A stretch of 64,000 nt of DNA from Betaproteobacteria bacterium (GTDB lineage Bacteria; Pseudomonadota; Gammaproteobacteria; Burkholderiales; Casimicrobiaceae), in NCBI GenBank assembly GCA_013298145.1, contig JAAFJO010000003.1:372001-436000 (forward strand). Direction: 5' to 3'. Position numbers and translations under genes: made by a program. Shown here one piece after another: positions 21,217 to 30,382 of the stretch (the stretch's first letter is position 1; each line of letters opens with the position of its first letter). A model generated the notes under the pieces. That model was given only the letters and a program-made list of their open reading frames with translations. It made no database searches and was not told where the DNA came from.

Positions 21217-23915
21217 TGCACCTCACCTTCGACGACATCGTCTGAATCGTTTGCGAGCGCTCGTAGCGCACGGCGGTCAACCAAACAGAAGCGGTCGAAA
21301 TCGCAGGTGCGACAGGTGATCTCCCCATAGGCGGGGGCGATGCTAGCCTCGCCCGAAAGCAATTCGTTAGCAAGCCCTTCAAGCTGGCGCTGCCACTGGA
21401 GCTTGAGGGTTACCCAATCCGGCGGTGGATTTCGCGCGGTCCGGCTTGCTGCAAATCCGCTCGACTCACTTCCGAGCGATGTAAAGCCCTGCTCATCGTC
21501 GCTCACTTTCGCGAACGCCACAGCTGCAACGCCGTCCATTCCCAACGCCTGCGCGTAAAGCGGCAATTGGGGCAGCGTAAGTCGCTCGTCGTAGAGCTGC
21601 GCGCGCTGCACGCTCCCAGACTTGAAGTCAATCACCGCGTACGCGCTTTGGTTCGCATCGCTATCGGCATCACTCTGAGACAGCGCATCAAGTCGATCAA
21701 TTCGCATCGAAAGACGCAAGCCGCTGATTTCGCTCTGAATCTTCTTTTCGACGTCCAACACGCGAAACGGATCGCGACGCGCTTCAAGCTCAATCACACT
21801 CGCGAACACTTTTTGTAGCCTGACTGACTCTGAATTCCATACGGCAGTCGGGATGTGCGGCAGCTCGCGACGTGATTCCTCGATTGACTCCTCTATCCAA
21901 CCAGCGATCCCAGCGCGCATTCGATCAAAGTCGTTGTCCGTGCGCTTGAGCGCCTCACCGAGTCGCTGAGCCACTGCGTGAACAAGCTCGCCGCGCTGGA
22001 GCGGAGACAGGCCGCTTTGTGGGGCAGGCCACGGTTTCAGCCGGAGACGTCCCTCCGCGAATCCGCGGCGCGGGCAAAGCGCCTGAGCCTCAAATGCGCG
22101 CGTGCCGCGAGACTCGTCCTCTCGAAGCAGCCAGCGAGGCGCTTTCTCATCGTTCACGCGCTCAATTTCGACGACGGCGTGAATCCCTGGAACGTGGTCG
22201 ACAGCATTAAACTCGCGCATGGGGAAGTCACGCCATAAAGGACTCCACTGCTGAGGCTCCCCGCCGCGCTCTTGCGGGATAGACGCTCGAATGTCGGCGC
22301 AGAGTCCTTGCCATCCCTGAAGTAATCGCAATGCTCGCGCTTCACATTCATCGCCGTCTGCAAGGCCTGCTCTTGCCGAACGTTGCCAAGCTGTGGAGAG
22401 AAACGGATTTGCGCGCTGTCGCTCAGGGAGTACTCGATCGGTGCTCCCGCAAAACCACATCGCATCAAACGGCACACCCGCAGCCTCAAGCAGACCCATC
22501 ACCTGCAGCGGTGCATCGCTACCTTCAGGCTGAAACGCACTCTGATCCGTAATTTCGATGAGCTCCTGCTGCGCTTGAACGAGCGTTACCGCAGGCAGCC
22601 AGTCATCGAGCTCAATCCAAGTTTCGATGCTTTCCAAAAGCGACGCTCTAAGCTGGAAGGTGCCGGAATCGAGCGCGCTGTCACGCTCAGAAAGAGCATT
22701 GATCAGCTTCTCGAAAACAGAACTCCATTGCCCTCGACTAAGTCGCTCGCGCCGCAGACTGAACGCCCCCCGCGCTTGCGAGATTCGATCACGTATGGAT
22801 CGCAGCGCAGGCACGTGCTCCGAACAAAACTCGTCTAGCGTGCATTGCGATACGCCGCGCTCGAGCAATTCCCGTTCGCGATACGAAATCGCGCGTAGCG
22901 AATCGCCTGTTCGTCCCCAGCGCGCATGACGCAATGCGGCGGAAACGATTTCCACAGGTATCGAACTTACAAGCGCACCCACGAGCGTGAACCCGGCTGC
23001 CGCCCACGGATGCTTCGATACCGGTAGACCGAGCGATAAGTTGTAATCGAGACGAGTAGCGCTGAGCGCTCTTTGCCACGCACTCCGTTCGCGCTGAAGC
23101 TCTGGAACAACGATGGCAATGCGTTGAGGATGTTTCGCGCTAACGTGATGTTGCAAGCGCTGCGTCGCCCACGCAATTGCGGCGCGGCGCTCTTCACGCT
23201 CGTTAGAAAACTGATGTCTGCTGAGGGAAGCGATCTCGGCGTTTGCTGTTTCGTCATTCCCCATGTAGCCCATATTGAAATGGGGCTCGCTTGTATAAGA
23301 CGCTAGTTTCGACAAAAATGCTTCTTCAGCGCTTCTCCCAATAAAACTGGGCGTCGTGATGATATGTTCGTAAGGAACCATGCGCTCAACCCACTCAGAC
23401 GCGTTGAGGTTGTTGAGAAGTTCCGCCGCGGTAATCGCTTGTTGTCTCTGCAGCGCGCTTGCAAACCGTCGCCGTGCTTCGCGATAGAGCTCACCATTGC
23501 TACTGAGTGAAATCCTGCTCATCGACGGCGAGTCAGCTGACGCAACGTGAAAATGCTCAAGCTGCCAGGCCTCTGCAAAACCAGCTGCCAAAGCCGCGCT
23601 TTCGGCAGACGTTGCGCCCGTGAGTTGTTGGGCAATGTGGCGCCAAAGTGCTTGTTCCACAACGGGAGCAATCAGGCTCCGAGGATCCTGATTCACACCA
23701 AACAACTGCGCTTCGCTCCACAGGCGCGCCGCATATCCGTTCAACGTGTCAAACGTTGGCAGCATCACCGCCGCTTTTCCCGCGGCACGCAGCGCCGCGT
23801 CGGCCCAGAGCGCTGCGAACGCACGTCGAGCGCGGTCGCTCGGTGTCAAGACCAGCGTTTTGGCAGGCGGCAGTGCGAGAAGTCGAGCCGAAACAAGGGA
23901 CGATTGCGCGTTCAC
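21213..23915 (-). CDS. AddB-like PD-(D/E)XK nuclease, repair complex subunit
   Basis: This 900-residue protein has a C-terminal RecB-type nuclease motif: MRIDRLDAL, then YAVIDFKSG and LPQLPLYAQAL. Four cysteines frame the nuclease domain: one in EAQALCPRRGF and three in CRTCDFDRFC. That is the AddB-type arrangement for an iron-sulphur cluster. The N-terminal half resembles a helicase fold but I see no GxxGxGK[ST] P-loop, so ATP binding by this subunit is doubtful. The protein fits the proteobacterial group described as probable DNA repair protein (TIGR03623 by memory). Start is GTG at 23915 with a stop codon immediately upstream. Its stop overlaps the addA-like start (ATGA). Confidence 0.88.
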   Translation of the reverse strand: MNAQSSLVSARLLALPPAKTLVLTPSDRARRAFAALWADAALRAAGKAAVMLPTFDTLNGYAARLWSEAQLFGVNQDPRSLIAPVVEQALWRHIAQQLTGATSAESAALAAGFAEAWQLEHFHVASADSPSMSRISLSSNGELYREARRRFASALQRQQAITAAELLNNLNASEWVERMVPYEHIITTPSFIGRSAEEAFLSKLASYTSEPHFNMGYMGNDETANAEIASLSRHQFSNEREERRAAIAWATQRLQHHVSAKHPQRIAIVVPELQRERSAWQRALSATRLDYNLSLGLPVSKHPWAAAGFTLVGALVSSIPVEIVSAALRHARWGRTGDSLRAISYRERELLERGVSQCTLDEFCSEHVPALRSIRDRISQARGAFSLRRERLSRGQWSSVFEKLINALSERDSALDSGTFQLRASLLESIETWIELDDWLPAVTLVQAQQELIEITDQSAFQPEGSDAPLQVMGLLEAAGVPFDAMWFCGSTDRVLPERQRANPFLSTAWQRSARAGLADGDECEARALRLLQGWQGLCADIRASIPQERGGEPQQWSPLWRDFPMREFNAVDHVPGIHAVVEIERVNDEKAPRWLLREDESRGTRAFEAQALCPRRGFAEGRLRLKPWPAPQSGLSPLQRGELVHAVAQRLGEALKRTDNDFDRMRAGIAGWIEESIEESRRELPHIPTAVWNSESVRLQKVFASVIELEARRDPFRVLDVEKKIQSEISGLRLSMRIDRLDALSQSDADSDANQSAYAVIDFKSGSVQRAQLYDERLTLPQLPLYAQALGMDGVAAVAFAKVSDDEQGFTSLGSESSGFAASRTARNPPPDWVTLKLQWQRQLEGLANELLSGEASIAPAYGEITCRTCDFDRFCLVDRRALRALANDSDDVVEGEVQ

Positions 23916-24006
23916 TCACGCATTGTAGGAAAGCGCAAAAGCTCGGTCACAGATGACGGTAACACTGAGCGAATATCGGCCGCTTCTTGGCACCGCGACA
24001 CGGAGC

Positions 24007-24870
24007 CTAAGTCAGCGTCTCGCTCGATTTTCTTTCGCCGTAGGGCACGCTAGCGATCCAGCCCTCAATCGGGTCGGCGTAGGCCGGGATACCGTAGCGA
24101 ACGTCACCCGCCTCGAAAGCATGCACGGATACTGCGGCTTGGATCGCGCAGAGCACTGCGTCAAGTGCATCACCACTACCGTCGGTCACGCAATGAGCGA
24201 TCAGTTCAGGCGGAAGCGCAAGTTCAATTCCATGGTGTGACTTGCAGTAGAGCGGCAACGAAGAAAGTATGTCGTGGCGTGCTGCAACGCGGGCCGGAAT
24301 TGCGCCCTCTTTTCCGTCTTTCTTGTAGCTCTTACGAGTGAGCATTCGCGCTAAATAGCCCGGGTAGGCCTCGAGCGCTACGCGTTGATCGCCGCTCGGT
24401 GCGGAAGGAATGACGCTTACGCCGCTCCAACACAAGCGCGCCGCGCCTTCATAGAACATTAAACCCACGGGTGGATTGACCAGCTTCATTGGCGAGGAAG
24501 AACCTGCGAGGCGATCACCCATCCGCTCGATATATCGCGCACCCATCGGACGCGACTCACGAACGCGATTGAGCGCAGACTTAAATTCCTCTTTGCCGAT
24601 CAGTCGGACGTGTGCGATCAATGCGCGCCAGTCGCACGGCCAATTAAGCGTTTCAACGAGCTCGCGAGGAAGTCCAAACGGAAAATCAAAGCCACCGACC
24701 CAGGGGCCCGGGCGCTGCAAGAATGCATCAAACTCACCGAATGTTTTCAGGCGCTCGATTTCTGGCAGCTCAAGGTTCCTCCCGCGGAGCCGTCCGTGCG
24801 CGACAGTGATTGACTTCGATTTCGTGGGCGACGAAGTGAAATCAATGCCGTAGATGGTGTGTGTAGCCAC
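24007..24870 (-). CDS. DUF429 family protein
   Basis: This 287-residue protein resembles DUF429, a family predicted to have an RNase H-like fold. Supporting blocks are the N-terminal YGIDFTSSP, GGFDFPFGLPREL near residue 60, and the C-terminal SGDALDAVLCAIQAA, which supplies the last acidic positions. No substrate is known for the family, and predictions of nuclease activity are inference. The start is GTG at 24870. It lies alone between the AddAB-like pair, 91 bases downstream, and the tRNA unit upstream. Length is normal for the family. Confidence 0.82.
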   Translation of the reverse strand: MATHTIYGIDFTSSPTKSKSITVAHGRLRGRNLELPEIERLKTFGEFDAFLQRPGPWVGGFDFPFGLPRELVETLNWPCDWRALIAHVRLIGKEEFKSALNRVRESRPMGARYIERMGDRLAGSSSPMKLVNPPVGLMFYEGAARLCWSGVSVIPSAPSGDQRVALEAYPGYLARMLTRKSYKKDGKEGAIPARVAARHDILSSLPLYCKSHHGIELALPPELIAHCVTDGSGDALDAVLCAIQAAVSVHAFEAGDVRYGIPAYADPIEGWIASVPYGERKSSETLT

Positions 24871-25011
24871 GAGACAAGTCCTTTTGGACAGAGCGGAATG
24901 ATTTTCACGCCACAGCCGGCGGAAATCTGACCGAAGCCAAGCGCGCGGTCATCGCACGCCAGACATGTGTGTACACGAAATGCCGCGTTCTCCCGCGCCT
25001 GCGTGAAAAAC

Positions 25012-25035
25012 AAAAAAGCCACCTCGCGGTGGCTT
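25012..25035 (-). terminator. Rho-independent terminator of the tRNA unit
   Basis: On the minus strand, AAGCCACC pairs with GGTGGCTT around a 4-base loop, an 8-bp perfect stem followed by a run of T. It lies 8 bases past the 3' end of tRNA-Glu, so it ends the Ala-Glu tRNA transcript. Confidence 0.9.
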
Positions 25036-25043
25036 AATCGTTT

Positions 25044-25119
25044 TGGCGTCCCCAAGGGGATTCGAACCCCTGTTACAACCGTGAAAGGGTCGTGTCCTAG
25101 GCCTCTAGACGATGGGGAC
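25044..25119 (-). tRNA. tRNA-Glu (anticodon TTC)
   Basis: The minus strand folds as a 76-base cloverleaf. The acceptor stem is GTCCCC paired to GGGGAC, the T-arm carries the GTTCGAATCC consensus, and the 3' CCA is encoded. The anticodon loop is CTTTCAC with TTC at 25083-25085. The anticodon stem CGACC/GGTTG has one G-T wobble. It is the second gene of a two-tRNA transcript, 46 bases after tRNA-Ala. Confidence 0.97.
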
Positions 25120-25165
25120 CCTGTGTTACCTGCGTTCACAACTTTCGCTGCGAGCCTTGCCGTTT

Positions 25166-25241
<76 letters not shown>

Positions 25242-25254
25242 AGACAAGACCAAA

Positions 25255-25284
25255 ATTATAACGCGAAAAAAATGTTTCGTGCAA
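25255..25284 (-). promoter_or_regulatory. Sigma-70 promoter for the tRNA-Ala/Glu unit
   Basis: On the minus strand a -35 box TTGCAC (25279-25284) and a perfect -10 box TATAAT (25255-25260) are separated by 18 bases rich in T. The -10 ends 13 bases before the tRNA-Ala 5' end, so only a very short leader is possible. This is the clearest promoter in the window. Confidence 0.85.
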
Positions 25285-25310
25285 CTCGCGGTTGGCAATT
25301 CAAGGAGCAA

Positions 25311-25748
25311 TCACTCCAACGAAGTTTTCGCGATCACCGCATCTCGCGCTTGCACCGCATGGGGACCATGGCGAACTAGCGTGACTAAGCGGCGCCACTG
25401 ATCGTCGCTCAATTCATCCCGGAACCTCACGAACAATTTTTTCGCAAGGGTCGGATGGTCTTTAACCCGAAGCGCAACAACATATGTGGTCGCGAAGCCC
25501 TGCCAGTGATAGCGGGGCTTCGCGTCGGGATCGAACAAGTCTCTCCCCGCAAGCGCGTGGCACCACTGATCGAATTCACTCGCGTCGATAGGCGCCACAT
25601 TTGTACGGCGCACGCAGTTCAACGCGGCGAAAAGCGACGCCCCCGAGAGCGCTGCGCCACTCGCGTAGGCATGCGAAATTACTGAAAAAAGTGCCGCAAT
25701 CGCAGAAAGAATCGCGACACCTGACCAGACGAGCTTTCGCAGCGGCAT
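25311..25748 (-). CDS. Conserved hypothetical single-pass membrane or exported protein
   Basis: This 145-residue protein has a hydrophobic N-terminal segment at about residues 8-28 that may be a signal anchor or signal peptide. The rest is soluble and rich in Arg, Asp and Trp, including FDQWCHALAGRDLFD and DELSDDQWRRLVTL. Two cysteines are present. It begins 25 bases after the ppsA stop on the same strand, so it may be co-transcribed with PEP synthase. I do not recognise the family. The ordered composition and tight spacing support a real gene. Confidence 0.65.
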   Translation of the reverse strand: MPLRKLVWSGVAILSAIAALFSVISHAYASGAALSGASLFAALNCVRRTNVAPIDASEFDQWCHALAGRDLFDPDAKPRYHWQGFATTYVVALRVKDHPTLAKKLFVRFRDELSDDQWRRLVTLVRHGPHAVQARDAVIAKTSLE

Positions 25749-25773
25749 CGCGCTTGAGTCTACGTACTCGCGA

Positions 25774-28179
25774 TCACGCGGCTTTTAACTTCGCGAGCAT
25801 GAGCCACGTGTCAATTGCGGCGTCAGGATTGAGCGAAAGTGACTCGATTCCGCGATCGACCAACCATGCAGCGAGATCGGGATGATCGGATGGACCCTGC
25901 CCGCAGATACCGACATACTTCTTTTTTGCGAGGCACGCATCGATGGCAAATCCCAACATCTTTTTCACAGCCGGATTGCGCTCATCGAACGTTGCGGAAA
26001 TTGGCCCGCCCGAATCACGATCAACTGCCAATGTGAGCTGCGTGAGGTCGTTAGACCCAATCGAGAAGCCGTCGAAATACTCCAGGAATTCGTCAGCCAA
26101 AATTGCATTGGACGGGACTTCGCACATCATGATCAAGCGCAGACCGTTTTTTCCTCGTTCCAGCCCGTTGGCTGCAAGCGTTTTCACAACCGCAGCCGCC
26201 TCGTCGGGCGTTCGAACAAACGGGATCATGACTTCGACATTGGTCAAGCCCATCGTGTCGCGCACATAGCGCATGGCTTCGCATTCAAGCGCGAAGCATT
26301 CTGCGAACTCGGGCGCAACATAGCGAGACGCGCCACGGAATCCAAGCATCGGATTCTCTTCATGAGGCTCATACGCCTCGCCCCCCAGCAAATTTGCGTA
26401 CTCGTTTGATTTGAAATCGCTCATGCGTACGATTACTGGTCGCGGCGCGAACGCCGCAGCGATCGTTGCGATACCTTCGGCAAGACGTTGCACAAAATAC
26501 TCACGCGGAGTTGCGTAACCGTGCATTTTTTCAGCGATTTTCTTTTGCAAATCCGGTGCAAGGCGATCAAACTCGAGAAGCGCGCGTGGGTGAACACCGA
26601 TCTGGCGATTGATAATGAACTCGAGTCGCGCGAGTCCCACGCCGTGGTTCGGTACTTGCGAAAACTCAAACGCGAGATCCGGGTTGGCGACGTTTAGCAT
26701 CACCTTGGTCGGCGCGGGCGGCATATTGTCGAGCTGCACTTCGGTGCGCTCGAAACCAAGCTTGCCTTGATAAATCTTGCCGGTATCGCCTTCGGCACAA
26801 CTGACAGTGACCACGTCGCCGGTGGCGAGTAGCGAGGTCGCGTCGCCGCAACCCACCACCGCCGGAATTCCAAGTTCTCGCGCGATGATCGCGGCATGAC
26901 AGGTGCGCCCACCTCGGTTCGTGACAATCGCACTTGCCCGCTTCATGACGGGCTCCCAATCAGGATCGGTCATGTCGGCAACGAGCACATCGCCGTCTTG
27001 CACGATGTCCATTTCTGCAGCGATTTTGACGATCTTGACGGCGCCTTGGCCAATCTTCTGGCCGATTGCACGGCCGCTGGCGACTACCGCGCCTGTCGTG
27101 GTCATTCGGTACCGAACCAGCGAGCGCCCCGCCTGTTCGCGGGACTTCACTGTTTCCGGACGCGCCTGCAGGATGTAGATCTTGCCAGTGGTGCCGTCTT
27201 TGCCCCATTCGATGTCCATCGGGCGACCGTAGTGTTCCTCGATAAGAAGCGCGTAGCGCGCAAGCGTCTCAACGTCAGCGTCGGTGAGCGAAAAGCGGTG
27301 ACGATCTTGAAGTGCAACGTCGAGCGTTTGCGTTGATTTGCCTGCAGTTGCTTCAGTGCTAAACACCATTTTCTGTGCTTTGCTGCCGAGCGTTCGCCGC
27401 AGAATCGCTGGGCGATTTGCACGAAGTGTTTGCTTGTGGACGTAGAACTCATCGGGATTAACCGCGCCTTGCACGACCATTTCGCCAAGCCCGTAACTGG
27501 AGGTCACGAATACGGCGTCGCGGAAGCCGGACTCAGTATCGAGCGTGAACATGACCCCTGCAGCACCGGTATCAGAGCGCACCATCTGCTGGATGCCAGC
27601 AGACAATGCAACAGGCATATCGGAATAGCCAGTGTGCACGCGGTAAGCGATTGCACGATCGTTGTAGAGGCTCGCAAATACGCGGCGTACGGCATCAAGA
27701 ATCGCGGGCACGCCAACGATATTGAGATAAGTTTCCTGCTGACCAGCGAAACTCGCGTCCGGCATGTCTTCAGCAGTGGCGGACGAGCGAACTGCCCAGC
27801 TGATCTGCGAACCGGCGGCTGCTTCTAATGCGCCAACAGCTTCGACGATATTCGCCTCAAGATCCAGGGGCAAGGGCGCTGATTCGATCCATGATCGAAT
27901 TTCGCGACCGGCAGCAGTGAGCGCCCCGACATTATTGACGTCTAGCCCCGAAAGTCGTTCTACGATTCGTTCGGTAAGGCGGTTCGCGCCCAGAAAATCG
28001 CGGAATGCGTCAGCGCTGGTGGCGACGCCGCCGGGAACCTGTACGCCTTTTGACGAGAGATTGCCCAGCAGTTCGCCGAGCGAGGCATTTTTTCCGCCAA
28101 ATTCACCCACATCGTGCATTCGTAGGTCGTCAAGCCAACGGACAAGACGGGTATCGAGCTTCGAAGCGGTGCGCGGCAT
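25774..28179 (-). CDS. ppsA: Phosphoenolpyruvate synthase
   Basis: This 801-residue enzyme converts pyruvate, ATP and water to PEP, AMP and phosphate, allowing growth on pyruvate or organic acids. The N-terminal nucleotide-binding domain has [11 protein letters not shown] near residue 25 and the [17 protein letters not shown] block. The central phosphohistidine loop is GGRTCHAAI with catalytic His at about 428. The Thr two residues earlier is the known target of the PSRP regulator. The C-terminal domain has [10 protein letters not shown] and the catalytic cysteine region [11 protein letters not shown]. An XRE regulator gene lies 73 bases upstream, and ppsR is nearby on the other strand, so both transcriptional and reversible phosphorylation control are plausible. 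Confidence 0.97.
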   Translation of the reverse strand: MPRTASKLDTRLVRWLDDLRMHDVGEFGGKNASLGELLGNLSSKGVQVPGGVATSADAFRDFLGANRLTERIVERLSGLDVNNVGALTAAGREIRSWIESAPLPLDLEANIVEAVGALEAAAGSQISWAVRSSATAEDMPDASFAGQQETYLNIVGVPAILDAVRRVFASLYNDRAIAYRVHTGYSDMPVALSAGIQQMVRSDTGAAGVMFTLDTESGFRDAVFVTSSYGLGEMVVQGAVNPDEFYVHKQTLRANRPAILRRTLGSKAQKMVFSTEATAGKSTQTLDVALQDRHRFSLTDADVETLARYALLIEEHYGRPMDIEWGKDGTTGKIYILQARPETVKSREQAGRSLVRYRMTTTGAVVASGRAIGQKIGQGAVKIVKIAAEMDIVQDGDVLVADMTDPDWEPVMKRASAIVTNRGGRTCHAAIIARELGIPAVVGCGDATSLLATGDVVTVSCAEGDTGKIYQGKLGFERTEVQLDNMPPAPTKVMLNVANPDLAFEFSQVPNHGVGLARLEFIINRQIGVHPRALLEFDRLAPDLQKKIAEKMHGYATPREYFVQRLAEGIATIAAAFAPRPVIVRMSDFKSNEYANLLGGEAYEPHEENPMLGFRGASRYVAPEFAECFALECEAMRYVRDTMGLTNVEVMIPFVRTPDEAAAVVKTLAANGLERGKNGLRLIMMCEVPSNAILADEFLEYFDGFSIGSNDLTQLTLAVDRDSGGPISATFDERNPAVKKMLGFAIDACLAKKKYVGICGQGPSDHPDLAAWLVDRGIESLSLNPDAAIDTWLMLAKLKAA

Positions 28180-28252
28180 GTAGTCCCCAGTAGTTGCACT
28201 ATTTCGCGAATTCTAGCGATGATTACGCAGAATTGTTGCGACGCACAAAAAC

Positions 28253-28549
28253 CTACTTCGGCTCAGCCTCGTCGCTCACAGCAGACTTGAGTTTCGAATA
28301 CAAGTCAGGGTGCTGGGCTTTTAAGAAGGAGATGATCTCTAGATCTTCTTTGCGCACAGTCGAGATGTCCACGCCTTCTACATGGACAAGCCGCAGCAGC
28401 TCGGTGACCGGTCGGGGCATCTCGCGCCCGGCCTCATACCGCGACCCACCGCTTTGGGTGACACCAATTTTTTGCCAGAACTCGTCCTGATTTAAGCCAA
28501 GCTTCTGGCGAATTTCACGCGGGTTTCTAATTTTTTCGAAAAGTCCCAT
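28253..28549 (-). CDS. XRE-type helix-turn-helix DNA-binding protein
   Basis: This 98-residue protein has a helix-turn-helix region: IRQKLGLNQDEFWQKIGVTQ followed by SGGSRYEAGREMPRPV. This DNA-binding domain resembles those of HigA/MqsA-type antitoxins and small regulators common in betaproteobacteria. No toxin gene is adjacent. It lies 73 bases upstream of ppsA on the same strand and is divergent from the PHP gene. It could therefore act as a regulator of ppsA, of itself, or of the divergent gene. Target and ligand are not visible. Confidence 0.82.
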   Translation of the reverse strand: MGLFEKIRNPREIRQKLGLNQDEFWQKIGVTQSGGSRYEAGREMPRPVTELLRLVHVEGVDISTVRKEDLEIISFLKAQHPDLYSKLKSAVSDEAEPK

Positions 28550-28691
28550 TGCTCACTCTCACCTGAGTACTTTCGTCGTTGCTCGTTGTGAGCTTCCGAC
28601 GCTAACACTCCAGTCTCAGATTTGTAGATAGCATAACAGCCGTTGCAGGAATCCTTACGAAATCGTCCCCAATAGAGCTCACCCTCGCGAT

Positions 28692-29540
28692 ATGCACCAC
28701 GCGGACCTACACCTACACACCACAGCCAGCGATGGCGCATGGAGCGCGCAGGAAGTTCTGCGAGTTGCGGCTGCGCGCGGCGTTTCACTGCTCGCCATCA
28801 CCGATCACGACGAGACACGAAGCACAGCAGAAGCGCGGCACTGGGCGCAACACCTCGGCATCACCTACGTCGCTGGGATTGAAATCTCAACGGTTTGGCG
28901 GGGCGTCGACTTACACCTTGTTGGGCTCAATATCGACACTGAACACGTCGCGATAACGAGCGTGGTGTCCGATGCAAAGCGCATGCGGGAGGCGCGCGGT
29001 CGCGCGATGGGGGATGCGCTTGAGCGCGAGGGCATCAACGACGTCTACGCGAGCGCGCTTAAATACTCGGAGTCGCCGGAGAATCTCTCCCGCACCCACT
29101 TTGCGCGGGTACTCGTTGAGCGCGGCATCTGTTCGCACACGGGCGAGGTGTTCACGCGCTTCATGAAGCCTGGAAAACCGGGCTACGTGCCCACCGAATG
29201 GATATCGCTTGAGCGCGCGATTTCGGCAATCCGCGCCTCTGGCGGCGACGCCGTGCTCGCGCATCCGGCGCGCTACGATTTGCAATGGGTCGGTGGGATG
29301 CCGGGTTTGCTTGCAGACTTTTGCGAACTCGGCGGAAGCGGGATTGAAGTGTTTTGCGCCGCGCACACCCCGGCAGAGTGGTCGGTTTACGCAGCGTATT
29401 GCCGACGCTTTGGGCTAAGAGCCTCGCTCGGCTCTGATTTTCATTCGCCGAAGGAAAGTCGGCTCGCGATCGGCGATTTGCCGCGCTTGCCTGGAAGTTT
29501 GACGCCCATTTGGGCTGATTGGGACATTGCTCATGCCTAA
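28692..29540 (+). CDS. PHP-domain 5'-3' exoribonuclease (RNase AM/YciV-like)
   Basis: This 282-residue PHP phosphoesterase has the metal motifs DLHLHTTASDGAWS at the N-terminus, ITDHDE near residue 37, the HPARYDL block and GSDFHSP near residue 255. The closest characterised relative is E. coli YciV (Rnm, RNase AM), which removes nucleotides from the 5' ends of RNA, including rRNA precursors, and also attacks short 3',5'-bisphosphate substrates. The gene starts at ATG 28692, about 140 bases from the divergent XRE gene. Its TAA overlaps the ppsR start, so the two are co-transcribed. Confidence 0.88.
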   Translation: MHHADLHLHTTASDGAWSAQEVLRVAAARGVSLLAITDHDETRSTAEARHWAQHLGITYVAGIEISTVWRGVDLHLVGLNIDTEHVAITSVVSDAKRMREARGRAMGDALEREGINDVYASALKYSESPENLSRTHFARVLVERGICSHTGEVFTRFMKPGKPGYVPTEWISLERAISAIRASGGDAVLAHPARYDLQWVGGMPGLLADFCELGGSGIEVFCAAHTPAEWSVYAAYCRRFGLRASLGSDFHSPKESRLAIGDLPRLPGSLTPIWADWDIAHA

Positions 29541-30357
29541 CCGTCGCGCGGTTTTTTATGTTTCAGACCGAACCGGGATCACCGCAGAGGCTCTCGGGAA
29601 TTCGCTGCTTACACAGTTTGATGCGTTCGAGTTCAAGAAGACAACCATCCCGTTTGTTGACTCTATGGAAGCAGCAGACAGGACGGTTGCGCATATCAAT
29701 GCCACAGCTGCAAGCGAACAACACCGCCCGATTGTGATCAGCTCAATCGTGGATGAGGCAATCAGCGCCCGCATCCGCGAATGCAACGCGCGCGTACTCG
29801 ATTTTTTTCAAGTGTTTATCGCGCCGCTCGAACAGGAACTCGGCGTGAAGAGTGCGCATGCGGCAGGGCGATCACACGGCTTGCGCAATTCTCAGGAATA
29901 CTTCTCACGCATCGAAGCCATTAACTTCACGCTTGCGCACGACGATGGGCAATCCACAAAAGAGCTCGGCCGCGCACAAGTGATCCTCGTGGGGGTGTCG
30001 CGGTGCGGAAAAACGCCTACGTCGCTCTATTTGGGCTTGCAGTGCGGCATTCGTTGCGCGAATTTCCCGCTTACCCCCGATGATTTTGAACGTGGCGCGC
30101 TTCCCGATTCGCTTCTGCCCTATCGCGACAAGCTCTTCGGTCTGACCATCGCTTCGGATCGGCTGCAGGCAATTCGCCAGGAAAGACGACCCGACTCCAC
30201 CTATTCAAGCGCAGAACAATGTCGGCGCGAAGTTCAGGCTGCCGAGCGGCTCATGGAAGACGCCAATGTCCCGATGCTCAATACATCGACAAAGTCAATC
30301 GAGGAGCTTGCCACCACGATTCTTATGCAGCGCGGGCTGGATCGGCATATATTCTGA
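29533..30357 (+). CDS. ppsR: PEP synthetase regulatory protein (kinase/pyrophosphorylase)
   Basis: This 274-residue DUF299 protein is an ADP-dependent kinase that inactivates PEP synthase by phosphorylating a threonine near the catalytic histidine, and a phosphate-dependent pyrophosphorylase that reverses it. The P-loop is GVSRCGKTPTSLYLGL near residue 155. The start of the family block is RAVFYVSDRTGIT. I choose ATG 29533; a TTG at 29527 would add two residues. The ATG lies inside the end of the PHP gene, overlapping by 8 bases. ppsA, its presumed target, lies 1.4 kb away on the other strand. Confidence 0.95.
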   Translation: MPNRRAVFYVSDRTGITAEALGNSLLTQFDAFEFKKTTIPFVDSMEAADRTVAHINATAASEQHRPIVISSIVDEAISARIRECNARVLDFFQVFIAPLEQELGVKSAHAAGRSHGLRNSQEYFSRIEAINFTLAHDDGQSTKELGRAQVILVGVSRCGKTPTSLYLGLQCGIRCANFPLTPDDFERGALPDSLLPYRDKLFGLTIASDRLQAIRQERRPDSTYSSAEQCRREVQAAERLMEDANVPMLNTSTKSIEELATTILMQRGLDRHIF

Positions 30358-30382
30358 TCTCCAACGTTAATGTGGGCGAGCA

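Noticed and set aside
28253..28549. XRE gene as the antitoxin of a toxin-antitoxin pair
   Set aside because: The domain resembles antitoxins, but neither neighbour is a plausible toxin: ppsA lies downstream and an exoribonuclease of housekeeping type is divergent.
28492..28788. A 98-codon minus-strand frame between the XRE and PHP genes
   Set aside because: It overlaps both real genes. Its charged composition shows no family, and the PHP N-terminal metal motif is clear on the other strand.
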